Assembly: GCF_028864145.1 (NCBI RefSeq)
Contig: NZ_JARBHJ010000023.1
Coordinates: 1 to 42,730 of the forward strand
DNA: 42,730 nucleotides
Direction of reading: 5' to 3'
Source: Actinotignum schaalii
GTDB lineage: Bacteria; Actinomycetota; Actinomycetes; Actinomycetales; Actinomycetaceae
Position numbers and translations under genes: made by a program. Below are positions 8,201-16,236 of the stretch, in pieces; the stretch's first letter is position 1, and the number at the start of each line of letters is the position of its first letter. The notes beneath the pieces are model-generated. The model worked only from the letters and a program-made list of their open reading frames with translations, was not told the origin of the DNA and did no database searches.

Positions 8201-9202
8201 ATGGATCAGCTGCGAACACCGCTCACGTTGAGAGCACTGCTTACCGAGCGGCTGTATGCGGCGTTTACGGACGCGTGGGCGGAGCTGCGCGGGGGCTCGC
8301 TCAGCGGTGAATCACTGCCCGGTACTTCCCCCGGCCCGGTGCTCGGCGACTCTCTGACCGGCCCGGACGCACTGCGAGTGCGGGATCTTTCCTGGCCGGA
8401 ACGCGAGAGCACCGTTCTCCACCTCAGCGGCCCCGGGTTGTCCTGGATTCTCAAAACTGCCGGGAACACTGCTTACAGCGTGGGGCGCGAAGCCCGCGCA
8501 CGCGCGTGGACCGGCCCTTTGGAGGCGCGCGGAACCGTGGCTCGCTTGCTCTGGTACGACGACGCAGTCCCGCTCGCCCTCCTCAACTATCTACCCGGAT
8601 GCGATGTTCTGGGCAGCCCGTGGGAATTATCCTCGCGGGTGCATCACCAGGCAGGCGCCGCCCTCGCGCTCCTCCACCGGGCGGGGGCGCGCCTAGATCA
8701 CGGCTTCGCCAAGGGCGCCCTCACCCGCACCCGGGCGCGGATCACGGAGATTCGCACGCTCGCTCCGGAAGACGCACTGCCCGCTGCTGTGGATGAGAAG
8801 CTCGCCGAAGCGGAGGATTTTCTGGCGAGTTACCGGCCGGGCAGCGTCGTCGTACATCCCACGCACGGGGATTGGCAGGCCCGCAATTGGTTGTGGGATG
8901 AGCCCGCCGGCCAGCTGCGGATCATTGATTTTGGGCGCTTCGGGTGGCGGCCGGCCGCCGCGGACTTCCTCGAGCTGCACGATCTCTGGCACACACATCC
9001 GGAACTGGACGAGGCCGCGGCACGCGGCTATCGGGAAGCCGGAGGAGACTGGCCCGCGGGGAGCGAAGTTGGCAGCGGCGAGCGCGGGAATGGCGGTGCG
9101 GGTGATACCGAGCAGCTTTTAAGAGTGGCGCGCGCCGTCGGCCATATGTGGCATCGCACCACAACGGCCCGCCGGATCGCGAGCGCGCCCGCCGCGCGCT
9201 AA
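8201..9202 (+). CDS. APH-type phosphotransferase family protein
   Basis: A 333-aa small-molecule kinase of the aminoglycoside phosphotransferase fold. The catalytic loop HGDWQARNW (about residues 225-233) carries the Brenner-type HxDxxxxN residues. IIDFGRF (about 244-250) supplies the metal-binding Asp. The N-terminal lobe is divergent, and the glycine- and serine-rich tail (about 285-305) is probably disordered. The substrate is unknown; many housekeeping actinobacterial members are not resistance genes. serS starts 9 bp after the stop, so the two are likely cotranscribed. Confidence 0.8.
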   Translation: MDQLRTPLTLRALLTERLYAAFTDAWAELRGGSLSGESLPGTSPGPVLGDSLTGPDALRVRDLSWPERESTVLHLSGPGLSWILKTAGNTAYSVGREARARAWTGPLEARGTVARLLWYDDAVPLALLNYLPGCDVLGSPWELSSRVHHQAGAALALLHRAGARLDHGFAKGALTRTRARITEIRTLAPEDALPAAVDEKLAEAEDFLASYRPGSVVVHPTHGDWQARNWLWDEPAGQLRIIDFGRFGWRPAAADFLELHDLWHTHPELDEAAARGYREAGGDWPAGSEVGSGERGNGGAGDTEQLLRVARAVGHMWHRTTTARRIASAPAAR

Positions 9203-9211
9203 GCTGGATCC

Positions 9212-10495
9212 ATGCTTGATATGCGTTCTGTTCGCGAGAATCCGGAAGCTATCCGTGAGTCCCAGCGCCGCCGCGGGAATGATCCCGCCACCGTCGATGC
9301 CCTGCTCGCCGCCGACGATGCGCGCCGCACCACCCTGCAAGAGTTCGAAGCCGCCCGGGCCGAACAAAAAGAGGTGTCGCGATCCGTGGGGAAGGCATCC
9401 CCGGAGGAGCGCCCCGCCGTGCTCGCCCACGCCAAAGAGCTGGCTGAAAAGGTCAAGGCGCTGGATGCGGCCGCGGCGGAAGCTGAAGAAACCTACCTGG
9501 CCGCCAATCGCGCGATTGAAAACCCGGTGCTCGCCGGGGTGCCCGCGGGCGGGGAAGATGATTACGAGGTGCTGGAAGTCATCGGCACCCCGCGCGATTT
9601 TGAGGCGGAGGGCTTCACCCCCAAGGATCACCTCGATATTGCGGAGGGCCTGGGGGCCTTGGATATGGATCGCGGCGCGAAGGTCTCCGGATCGCGCTTC
9701 TACTACCTCAAGGGAGTGGGCGCGCACCTGGAAATGGCGATGTTCCGCATGGCCATCGATCAGGCTGCCGAACACGGCTTCACGCTCATGACCACGCCCA
9801 CGATTGTGAACCCGGATATTATGTCCGGCACCGGGTTCCTCGGGGAACATTCCGATGAGATTTACTACCTGGGTGCCGATGACCAGTACCTGGTGGGCAC
9901 CTCGGAAGTGCCGCTGGCTGGCTACCACAAGGATGAGATTTTGGACTTGGGCGGTAAGCCGCGGCGCTACTGCGGGTATTCGGCCTGCTACCGGCGTGAG
10001 GCCGGCTCCTACGGGAAGGACACCCGCGGGATTATTCGCGTGCACCAATTCAATAAGGTGGAAATGTTCTCCTACTGCCCGGTGGAGCAATCCGAGGAAG
10101 AACACCGCGCGCTGCTCGCGATGGAACGCGAAATGATCGGGAAGATGGAACTTCCCTACCGCATTATTAATGTGGCGGCCGGCGATCTGGGTTCTTCCGC
10201 GGCACAGAAATTCGATTGCGAGGCGTGGCTGCCCACCCAGCACCGCTATATGGAAGTCACCTCAACCTCCAATTGCACCACTTACCAGGCGCGGCGGCTC
10301 AATGTGCGCGAGCGCGTGGACGGGAAAACCCGCGCGGTGGCCACCCTCAACGGAACCCTGGCCACTACCCGCTGGCTGGTGGCGCTTTTCGAGAACCACC
10401 AGCAGAAGGACGGCTCGCTGTACGTCCCCGAGGCGCTGCGGCCCTACCTGGGCGCCGGCCTGGCCGGACGCGAATTCATCGAGCCGGTGAACTAG
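9212..10495 (+). CDS. serS: Seryl-tRNA synthetase
   Basis: SerS charges tRNA-Ser with serine. The protein is 427 aa, normal for the family. An N-terminal coiled-coil tRNA-binding arm spans about residues 27-105 (Ala/Glu/Lys rich). The class II catalytic core follows: TSEVPL, motif 2 at [22 protein letters not shown], and motif 3 at [17 protein letters not shown]. The start follows an AGCTGGA site. Two tRNA-Ser genes (111-199 and 13062-13148) flank this region. Confidence 0.97.
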   Translation: MLDMRSVRENPEAIRESQRRRGNDPATVDALLAADDARRTTLQEFEAARAEQKEVSRSVGKASPEERPAVLAHAKELAEKVKALDAAAAEAEETYLAANRAIENPVLAGVPAGGEDDYEVLEVIGTPRDFEAEGFTPKDHLDIAEGLGALDMDRGAKVSGSRFYYLKGVGAHLEMAMFRMAIDQAAEHGFTLMTTPTIVNPDIMSGTGFLGEHSDEIYYLGADDQYLVGTSEVPLAGYHKDEILDLGGKPRRYCGYSACYRREAGSYGKDTRGIIRVHQFNKVEMFSYCPVEQSEEEHRALLAMEREMIGKMELPYRIINVAAGDLGSSAAQKFDCEAWLPTQHRYMEVTSTSNCTTYQARRLNVRERVDGKTRAVATLNGTLATTRWLVALFENHQQKDGSLYVPEALRPYLGAGLAGREFIEPVN

Positions 10496-10538
10496 GCTCC
10501 CTGAACGGAGTAACCACCAGCGTAACGAAGGCGGCGAT

Positions 10539-11477
10539 GTGAAAATCCAGGAGGAATCGACGGCGGCGCGCTTGCGAGCCGCTTTCGATGCCGCCGGGAC
10601 CCCGCCGGCTGGGCCGGAGCTCATGGTCTGCCTGGACTTGGACGGCACCACGCTCCGCCCGGACGGAATCATCGCCGAACGGGTGGACGCCGCTTTCCAG
10701 GAGCACCTGCGCCGGGGAACCCACCTGGTGGTGGCTACCGGGCGCGGGCGCGAATCCGCCATTCCCGTGCTCGATATGCTGCGGGTGAGCGAAACCATTA
10801 TGGTGTGCTCGAACGGCAACGAAACGGTGCTGCTCGGTAACGCACAGCTTCCCGGGGTGGAGGTGCGCACGGTCCGCTCCATGACGGATCGCGGGGACGT
10901 GGTGCCGGTGCGCCTCGCCCACCTTTTCACCATGGAGGAAGCCGACCTGGCCCGGGCCCTCGATGCCATGCGCCGCGAATTCCCGGGCGCCTATTTCGCG
11001 GTGGAACCGGTGGAAGGCCCGCGGCGGGTAGCGCACGGGTACGCCACCGAACGCCTGGAACCCAATGCCATCTGGGTGAAATTCAAAGACCTCGTGGTCC
11101 CGGACGCCCTCCGCCTCATTATGGTGGTCCCCCGCATGGAAGCCGCCGAGCTCATGGCGCGCCTTTCCCGCCTCGATATGCCCGGGGTGGATTGGGCGGC
11201 GTCATCTTCTTCCGGCTCAGGCTGGGTGGATGCCGGACGGGCCGGGATCTCCAAGGCCAGCGCACTTGAAGTACTCCGCCGCGATTTCGGAATCGCGCGC
11301 GGGGGAACGGTGGCCGTGGGCGATGGCGGGAACGACATCCAGATGCTCGAGTGGGCCGGCGTGGGGGTCGCGATGGGGCAGGCGCTCGATTACGTTCGTG
11401 CGCACGCGCGGGCCGTGACCGATCCGGTATGGGACGACGGCGTAGCCACCCTCCTCGAGGTGCTGCTGGCGCGGTAG
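10539..11477 (+). CDS. Cof-type HAD-superfamily phosphatase
   Basis: A 312-aa HAD hydrolase of the Cof/type IIB group. Motif I is CLDLDGTTL (about residues 30-38) with the nucleophile Asp. Motif II is VVATGRGR, and motif IV is VAVGDGGNDIQML near residue 265. A large C2-type cap sits between motifs II and IV. These enzymes dephosphorylate sugar phosphates, cofactors or nucleotides; the substrate here is unknown. The start is GTG, with AAGG upstream. It lies 43 bp after serS in the same orientation. Confidence 0.88.
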   Translation: MKIQEESTAARLRAAFDAAGTPPAGPELMVCLDLDGTTLRPDGIIAERVDAAFQEHLRRGTHLVVATGRGRESAIPVLDMLRVSETIMVCSNGNETVLLGNAQLPGVEVRTVRSMTDRGDVVPVRLAHLFTMEEADLARALDAMRREFPGAYFAVEPVEGPRRVAHGYATERLEPNAIWVKFKDLVVPDALRLIMVVPRMEAAELMARLSRLDMPGVDWAASSSSGSGWVDAGRAGISKASALEVLRRDFGIARGGTVAVGDGGNDIQMLEWAGVGVAMGQALDYVRAHARAVTDPVWDDGVATLLEVLLAR

Positions 11478-11493
11478 GGGCGCTGCGCGTGGG

Positions 11494-11518
11494 AGGTGCC
11501 GGTATGCGGACGGCACCT
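11494..11518 (+). terminator. Hairpin after the HAD gene
   Basis: AGGTGCCG (11494-11501) pairs with CGGCACCT (11511-11518) across a 9-nt loop, 17 bp after the HAD stop. No T run follows, so termination is possible but unproven. Confidence 0.4.
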
Positions 11519-11537
11519 GAGGCTGCAGCCCCTGCCC

Positions 11538-11831
11538 TCACGCGCCTCTACGCGGGCGAATAATCACCCTACGGAACAAATATTTAGTCACTTTCATCGC
11601 TTCGAGCCGTGCCGCAATAGGGCGATCAGGGCGATACGAATACGCCTCAACCTCGCCGGTCTGTTTGTTCACAAGATACACCGGCTTCCCTTTGGGGACA
11701 GGGTTCGTGAAGACAATCGGGGCGTAATACTCGACGTCTTCCCCCCACCCGCGAGAATAAACTTTCCTGTCCGGATGCTTGTTATGCAAAACTTCCGCCA
11801 CGATCCGCTCAGCTTCTTTTCCTGTAATCAC
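11538..11831 (-). CDS. Imm35/YrhB-like small protein
   Basis: A 97-aa protein starting with GTG at 11831, chosen because GGGGGAG precedes it by a few bases. It has the layout of the YrhB/immunity-protein-35 fold: an N-terminal helix (GKEAERIVAEVLHNK), a central beta segment ending in a G/P-rich turn, and VYLVNKQTGEVEAYSY near residue 60, like the typical 'Vdk.TGev' signature. The C-terminus is basic (RRVIIRPRRGA). The assignment is by pattern only. No polymorphic toxin gene is seen beside it. It marks the left side of the accessory islet. Confidence 0.55.
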   Translation of the reverse strand: MITGKEAERIVAEVLHNKHPDRKVYSRGWGEDVEYYAPIVFTNPVPKGKPVYLVNKQTGEVEAYSYRPDRPIAARLEAMKVTKYLFRRVIIRPRRGA

Positions 11832-12149
11832 CGCTCTCCCCCTCCTGCACAAGGTACGTAGCCCACACCGGCCCCGGCTCGCAATAATCCCACCGTAACG
11901 CCGGGATAGCACCGAGAACCTTATTATTATGATAACTGCTGATAAGTGCCGGAGCCCACAAAAGGGAAGTTAGGGGAAGTTAGCTAGCGAAATCCTCATT
12001 CTCGGCGTCAGGGGGATTTGAGGGGCCCGCAAAGACGAACCAATCAATTCAATATCTTCGATAAGGACACGCGAGGAAACATAATCTAACCGGTACGTAT
12101 TTAGGCATTACCGTTATCGCAATGAAGCCCCAGAAATACTGGCATTATC

Positions 12150-12178
12150 TTGATAATCGTATGCGCCTGGCGTACAAT
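12150..12178 (+). promoter_or_regulatory. Near-consensus sigma-70-type promoter
   Basis: TTGATA (12150-12155) and TACAAT (12173-12178) are separated by exactly 17 bp. This is the best -35/-10 pair I found in the window. It points rightward into a 60-nt stretch without a coding frame that ends in a terminator, so it probably drives a small RNA. Confidence 0.65.
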
Positions 12179-12184
12179 GAACCT

Positions 12185-12244
12185 ACGACGAGTCCACCTC
12201 GGAAGCGTTGTCGCCGGGTCCTCACCGAGGGCCCGAGCTTTTTA
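12185..12244 (+). ncRNA. Candidate small structured RNA
   Basis: From the predicted start (about 12185) to the T run at 12239-12243 the transcript would be about 60 nt. A first hairpin is formed by CGAG-TCCAC-CTCG, with outer CGAC/GTCG pairing possible. The second is the terminator hairpin GGGTCCTC-ACC-GAGGGCCC. No start codon with a ribosome site is present. The RNA runs head-on into the DUF3800 gene, whose stop codon overlaps the T run, so it could be antisense to that mRNA's 3' end or act in trans. It does not resemble 6S, tmRNA, SRP or RNase P RNA. Confidence 0.5.
12216..12244 (+). terminator. Rho-independent terminator of the candidate small RNA
   Basis: GGGTCCTC (12216-12223) pairs with GAGGGCCC (12227-12234) across a 3-nt loop, with one G-T wobble. 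GAGC and then TTTTT at 12239-12243 follow. The rest of 11832-12149 contains no gene that I can support; it is AT-richer than its surroundings. Confidence 0.7.
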
Positions 12245-12946
12245 TGGAAGCCATTTTCTGCTTGTTTTTATATTTTCTAGTAGCGGCTTATAGGCACGTG
12301 CACACGCGCGCTGAGTTTCTTTCGAGGAGCTACCACCCTCTACCAGGCGACGGTGAAGATACGCTACGATATCAGCGCTTTGGATTCCAAAATGTTGCCG
12401 AGAATCTACAAACTCCATCGGACCTTCAATACACATGAGTTGCCGCCGCCGATATCCCGGATTCGTTACAGAGCAGTAATAATCCATGCGTTGCGCGTAA
12501 GTATCAGAATCCGGCACGCTATCAGCGATCACTCGACAGGTATCCCCAGCATTGCTAAGAAACAAGTTAACGCTTTCCAAGAGGTTCCGAAGGCATACTT
12601 CATACGGCGCATCTGGGTATTTGTAACGCGAATTGAGACGCCTTGTATCTACTCCCTCAATGAAAATAGCGGCTCCAGACCGCGATATTTCGGTTGTTAA
12701 CCGTTTCAAGAGTGCAATTGCCGAACCGAAATTCCTTTTCAGAGCAGTCCAATCGTCGCGCCCCGTCATAATGGAATGGCCGTGAAATTCAGGTATATGC
12801 GGCAAATTATTGACGCTCTGGTAGTAACTAGCACGGGCAGCAAACCGCCGATTCAGATCAGCCAACTGCTCGTCCGTAGCAAGCACACCTGCGATGTAAA
12901 AATGTCCCTCGCCATAGGACTCATCAATAAAAAGCGTGTGTTTCAC
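12242..12946 (-). CDS. DUF3800 domain-containing protein
   Basis: A 234-aa protein with the hallmarks of DUF3800: an N-terminal TLFIDESY motif (residues 4-11), a central strand-helix region, and the late FGIQSADIVAYLHRR segment (about 188-202), equivalent to the family's Q-x-A-D motif. The fold is considered RNase H-like, and the acidic residues (Asp8, Glu9, late Asp) would be catalytic. The biological role is unknown; members are common in phage-derived and defence islands. Base composition is clearly lower in GC than the neighbouring genes, which indicates horizontal acquisition. Confidence 0.8.
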   Translation of the reverse strand: MKHTLFIDESYGEGHFYIAGVLATDEQLADLNRRFAARASYYQSVNNLPHIPEFHGHSIMTGRDDWTALKRNFGSAIALLKRLTTEISRSGAAIFIEGVDTRRLNSRYKYPDAPYEVCLRNLLESVNLFLSNAGDTCRVIADSVPDSDTYAQRMDYYCSVTNPGYRRRQLMCIEGPMEFVDSRQHFGIQSADIVAYLHRRLVEGGSSSKETQRACARAYKPLLENIKTSRKWLP

Positions 12947-13027
12947 TACTATTCCCTCTTCGGATTAGTCTGGGCGCTGGCTCCCCGAGCGATACAAGTT
13001 ACAACACAAGCACGATGGCCACGACGC

Positions 13028-13058
13028 CACAGGCGGACCTATGGCACGCGCCATCACA
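13028..13058. repeat. tRNA-Ser-linked repeat, copy 2
   Basis: Matches 80-110 in its first 16 and last 6 bases. The different centre here makes a near-perfect palindrome, ATGGCACGCGCCAT (13041-13054). It ends four bases before the tRNA-Ser(GCT) gene's 3' end. Confidence 0.55.
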
Positions 13059-13061
13059 GAG

Positions 13062-13148
13062 CGGAGACGGAGGGATTCGAACCCTCGAGCCGCTATTGCG
13101 ACTAACACCTTAGCAGGGTGCCACTTTCGGCCACTCAGTCACGTCTCC
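13062..13148 (-). tRNA. tRNA-Ser (anticodon GCT)
   Basis: A class II tRNA on the minus strand. The acceptor arms are GGAGACG and CGTCTCC, and the anticodon loop CTGCTAA carries GCT, reading AGC/AGU. There is a long variable arm, and the T arm is GAGGG-TTCGAAT-CCCTC. CCA is not encoded (CTC follows the discriminator G). The AT-richer islet lies directly beyond its 3' end, a common integration position. Confidence 0.95.
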
Positions 13149-13362
13149 ATGCTCACCGGGAAAGCCTGAGCTCACCCGTGCAAGCCTTACTAGCGTACAC
13201 GCTCAGCGGGGCGTGGTGCCAGTTTTTTCGCGGCGGAATTGGTCACGCGGCGCCGCGCCGCATTGCGTGGCGGCGGGCCGGCGCTATTACCGCCAGGCCG
13301 GCGCTGCGGCGTCGTACCACACGCGCCGCCGCGGGCCGCACCACCGCGAGCGCGCAAGCACG
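13149..13362. other. GC-rich intergenic stretch downstream of nrdF
   Basis: No gene is visible. The decamer GGCCGGCGCT is repeated (within 13278-13305). Its self-complementary GCCGGC cores can pair to form a hairpin on the nrdF strand, a possible terminator. A GCGGCGTCGTAC variant of the recurrent motif sits at 13306-13317. Confidence 0.4.
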
Positions 13363-14352
<990 letters not shown>

Positions 14353-14388
14353 TTAGCGCAGGTGATGCGGGATAGATAACGGTTAAGA

Positions 14389-14401
14389 ACGACGACGCCG
14401 C
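14389..14401 (+). repeat. ACGACGACGCCGC intergenic motif
   Basis: Exact 13-mer, preceded by TTAAGA as at 1637. It lies between the protease gene (stop at 14461) and nrdF, read in reverse on the strand of both genes. Confidence 0.7.
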
Positions 14402-14460
14402 TCGCGCCGCCACACCCCGCCCATTCTAGACGGTTGAATCGGTAAGCGGTGCGAGCCAGG

Positions 14461-16059
14461 TCATGAGGTGCGCGGCTTGGGCTGGATACCTTGCTGGGAG
14501 ATATCCGCATACTGCGTCGTCGTGCCATCGATATTGGTGACGGTGAGGGTGTCATCGGCGATGCTCATCTTGGTCACGTTGGTGAATTCGAGGGGAAGAT
14601 GCGGGTTGAGGTGCTCGGGGTGGCGCAAGCCGAAAAGCCCCGGGTCGTGCCAGAGGCTGAGGGCGCCGTCACGGTCGAGGGTGAGAATATCAGCCATGCC
14701 CGAGCCGTCCAGGTCCCCGGCCGCGAGAGTGCGGAGGTTACGTAAACGGCGGTCACGCCCGCCGAGGATCCGCACAGAACGGAAACTACGCGCGGCATCC
14801 ACCTGGGCGAGGTCGCCGGTTTCTTCCTCGGCCCGCGGCAGAGTTTCTTCCCCGCTGCCGGCATCTAGGTAGAGCGCGACCGCCCCGGAGGACCACACGG
14901 TGAAGGCATCCGCACGGTCGGGCTGACCGCCCAGGTAACCGAGGACTTCGTGGGCCGGGTTACCCGGTTCAAGGGTGGCATCCCCCAGGGTGATGCGGGC
15001 TTCTTCCAGCAGGTCAGCGATGAGGTTATCCATGGGCACGCCCACGGATTCGTCATCGGTATAGCCGCCGCCGTCCTGCGCCCCGCCCGTAATTGCCACG
15101 ATGGCCCATTCCCCGCTCTCGTTCTGCTGGAGCCAGGGCCCGCCGGATACCCCGGTGGGCATCCCAGCGCATTCAATATGGAAGTAGTCCACGCCGTTTT
15201 CCGTGAAGGTTTCGGTGGAGTTACGGCAGTGGCGCGGGTAGGCGGAGGTGTAGTTATCGGCCTCGAAAGATTCAGCCACCGGGTAGCCGATCACCTCAAT
15301 ATCTGGTTGCTCCGGGCTCACATTGGCAATGGGCAGCCCGCCCGTCACATCTTCGAGGAGGTTGCCGAAGCGGTCCGGGTCCGCGGTAAGGACGGCGGCG
15401 TCGTACCGATCCGCATCCTCATCATCGCTGTAATACGCGTCGTTGATGACCACGGCGTCCGGGTCGATGCGCCAAATACCGTGGGGGATATAGGCGGTAC
15501 CGGCAATAATGGCGAATTGCGGTACGAAAACGGTAGCGGCGTAGGCATCTCCGGGCCAGCAGTGCGCGGCGGAAAGAATCTGGGAACGCCCCGGGGTATC
15601 GAGGACCACGCCGGTGCAGCCGCGGATCACCTGGGTTGTACCGGGAACCACGTGAAAGAAGGTCCCCACCTGCGGGATTCCCGGGAAGTTGTAGCCCGCC
15701 CCGGGTAGGCCCTCCCCCAGCCCAACATCGCTGACTTTCGGGTCCTCGTTGAGGGCGGCGTTGAGAGAATCGGGGAGCCCGGCACCGCGGTGGTAGGCGG
15801 CAGCCAGGACCCGGCCGTCCACAATGCCAGAGTCGTCAAATTCGGCGTCGAGATCGCGGTAGGTGGCGTCGTCGTCCCAGACGATAGCAACGCCGTCGTC
15901 GCCAAAATTATCGTAGGTGACCGGGCGGGGAATCGGAGCGGCGAGTACCGGGGCTTTGAGCAGCGCGCAGCCGCCCAGCGCTCCTGCTACCAGAACCAGC
16001 GCGAGTAGGGTGCCGAGAAGCACCACCAAAGTGCCCGCGTGACGATACCGATTCCTCAC
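14461..16059 (-). CDS. Secreted trypsin-like serine protease lipoprotein
   Basis: A 532-aa chymotrypsin-fold protease. The N-terminal hydrophobic segment (10-30) ends in a lipobox-like LGGC, so Cys31 is probably lipidated. The catalytic triad is His166 (SAAHC), Asp220 (DRYDAAVL) and Ser305 (GVSGGPW). A C-terminal region (about 400-530) contains DLDGSGMADILTLDRDG, a calcium-binding FG-GAP/VCBS-like repeat suggesting a partial beta-propeller. The start is GTG at 16059 with GGAG upstream. Its substrate is unknown; it would act at the cell surface. It precedes nrdF by 120 bp on the same strand but is functionally unrelated. Confidence 0.88.
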   Translation of the reverse strand: MRNRYRHAGTLVVLLGTLLALVLVAGALGGCALLKAPVLAAPIPRPVTYDNFGDDGVAIVWDDDATYRDLDAEFDDSGIVDGRVLAAAYHRGAGLPDSLNAALNEDPKVSDVGLGEGLPGAGYNFPGIPQVGTFFHVVPGTTQVIRGCTGVVLDTPGRSQILSAAHCWPGDAYAATVFVPQFAIIAGTAYIPHGIWRIDPDAVVINDAYYSDDEDADRYDAAVLTADPDRFGNLLEDVTGGLPIANVSPEQPDIEVIGYPVAESFEADNYTSAYPRHCRNSTETFTENGVDYFHIECAGMPTGVSGGPWLQQNESGEWAIVAITGGAQDGGGYTDDESVGVPMDNLIADLLEEARITLGDATLEPGNPAHEVLGYLGGQPDRADAFTVWSSGAVALYLDAGSGEETLPRAEEETGDLAQVDAARSFRSVRILGGRDRRLRNLRTLAAGDLDGSGMADILTLDRDGALSLWHDPGLFGLRHPEHLNPHLPLEFTNVTKMSIADDTLTVTNIDGTTTQYADISQQGIQPKPRTS

Positions 16060-16224
16060 CTGCTCCGCCTTCTTTCTCCGCGGGGTGCCTCCGCGGAAGT
16101 GGCACCTATCCTACCGCGCCGGTCCGGAAGCGCCGCGCCCGGTTCGCCTGCCGCACCCCGCCCCCAAAGAAGCTGGAACCCAAAGAACCCGGAACCCAAA
16201 CTTTCCTCATCCCCGGATGCGTCT

Positions 16225-16236
16225 TAAAATTAAAGG
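16225..16236 (+). promoter_or_regulatory. Leaderless -10 element of the SNF2 gene
   Basis: TAAAAT at 16225-16230 ends six bases before the ATG at 16237. The only purine-rich run (AAAGG) touches the start codon, too close to act as a ribosome site, so a leaderless mRNA is likely. A GGAACCCAAA direct repeat lies upstream (16175-16184 and 16191-16200). Confidence 0.5.

Noticed and set aside
8201-9202. Aminoglycoside resistance gene
   Set aside because: Only the generic APH fold is supported, and it is embedded in a housekeeping cluster with serS.
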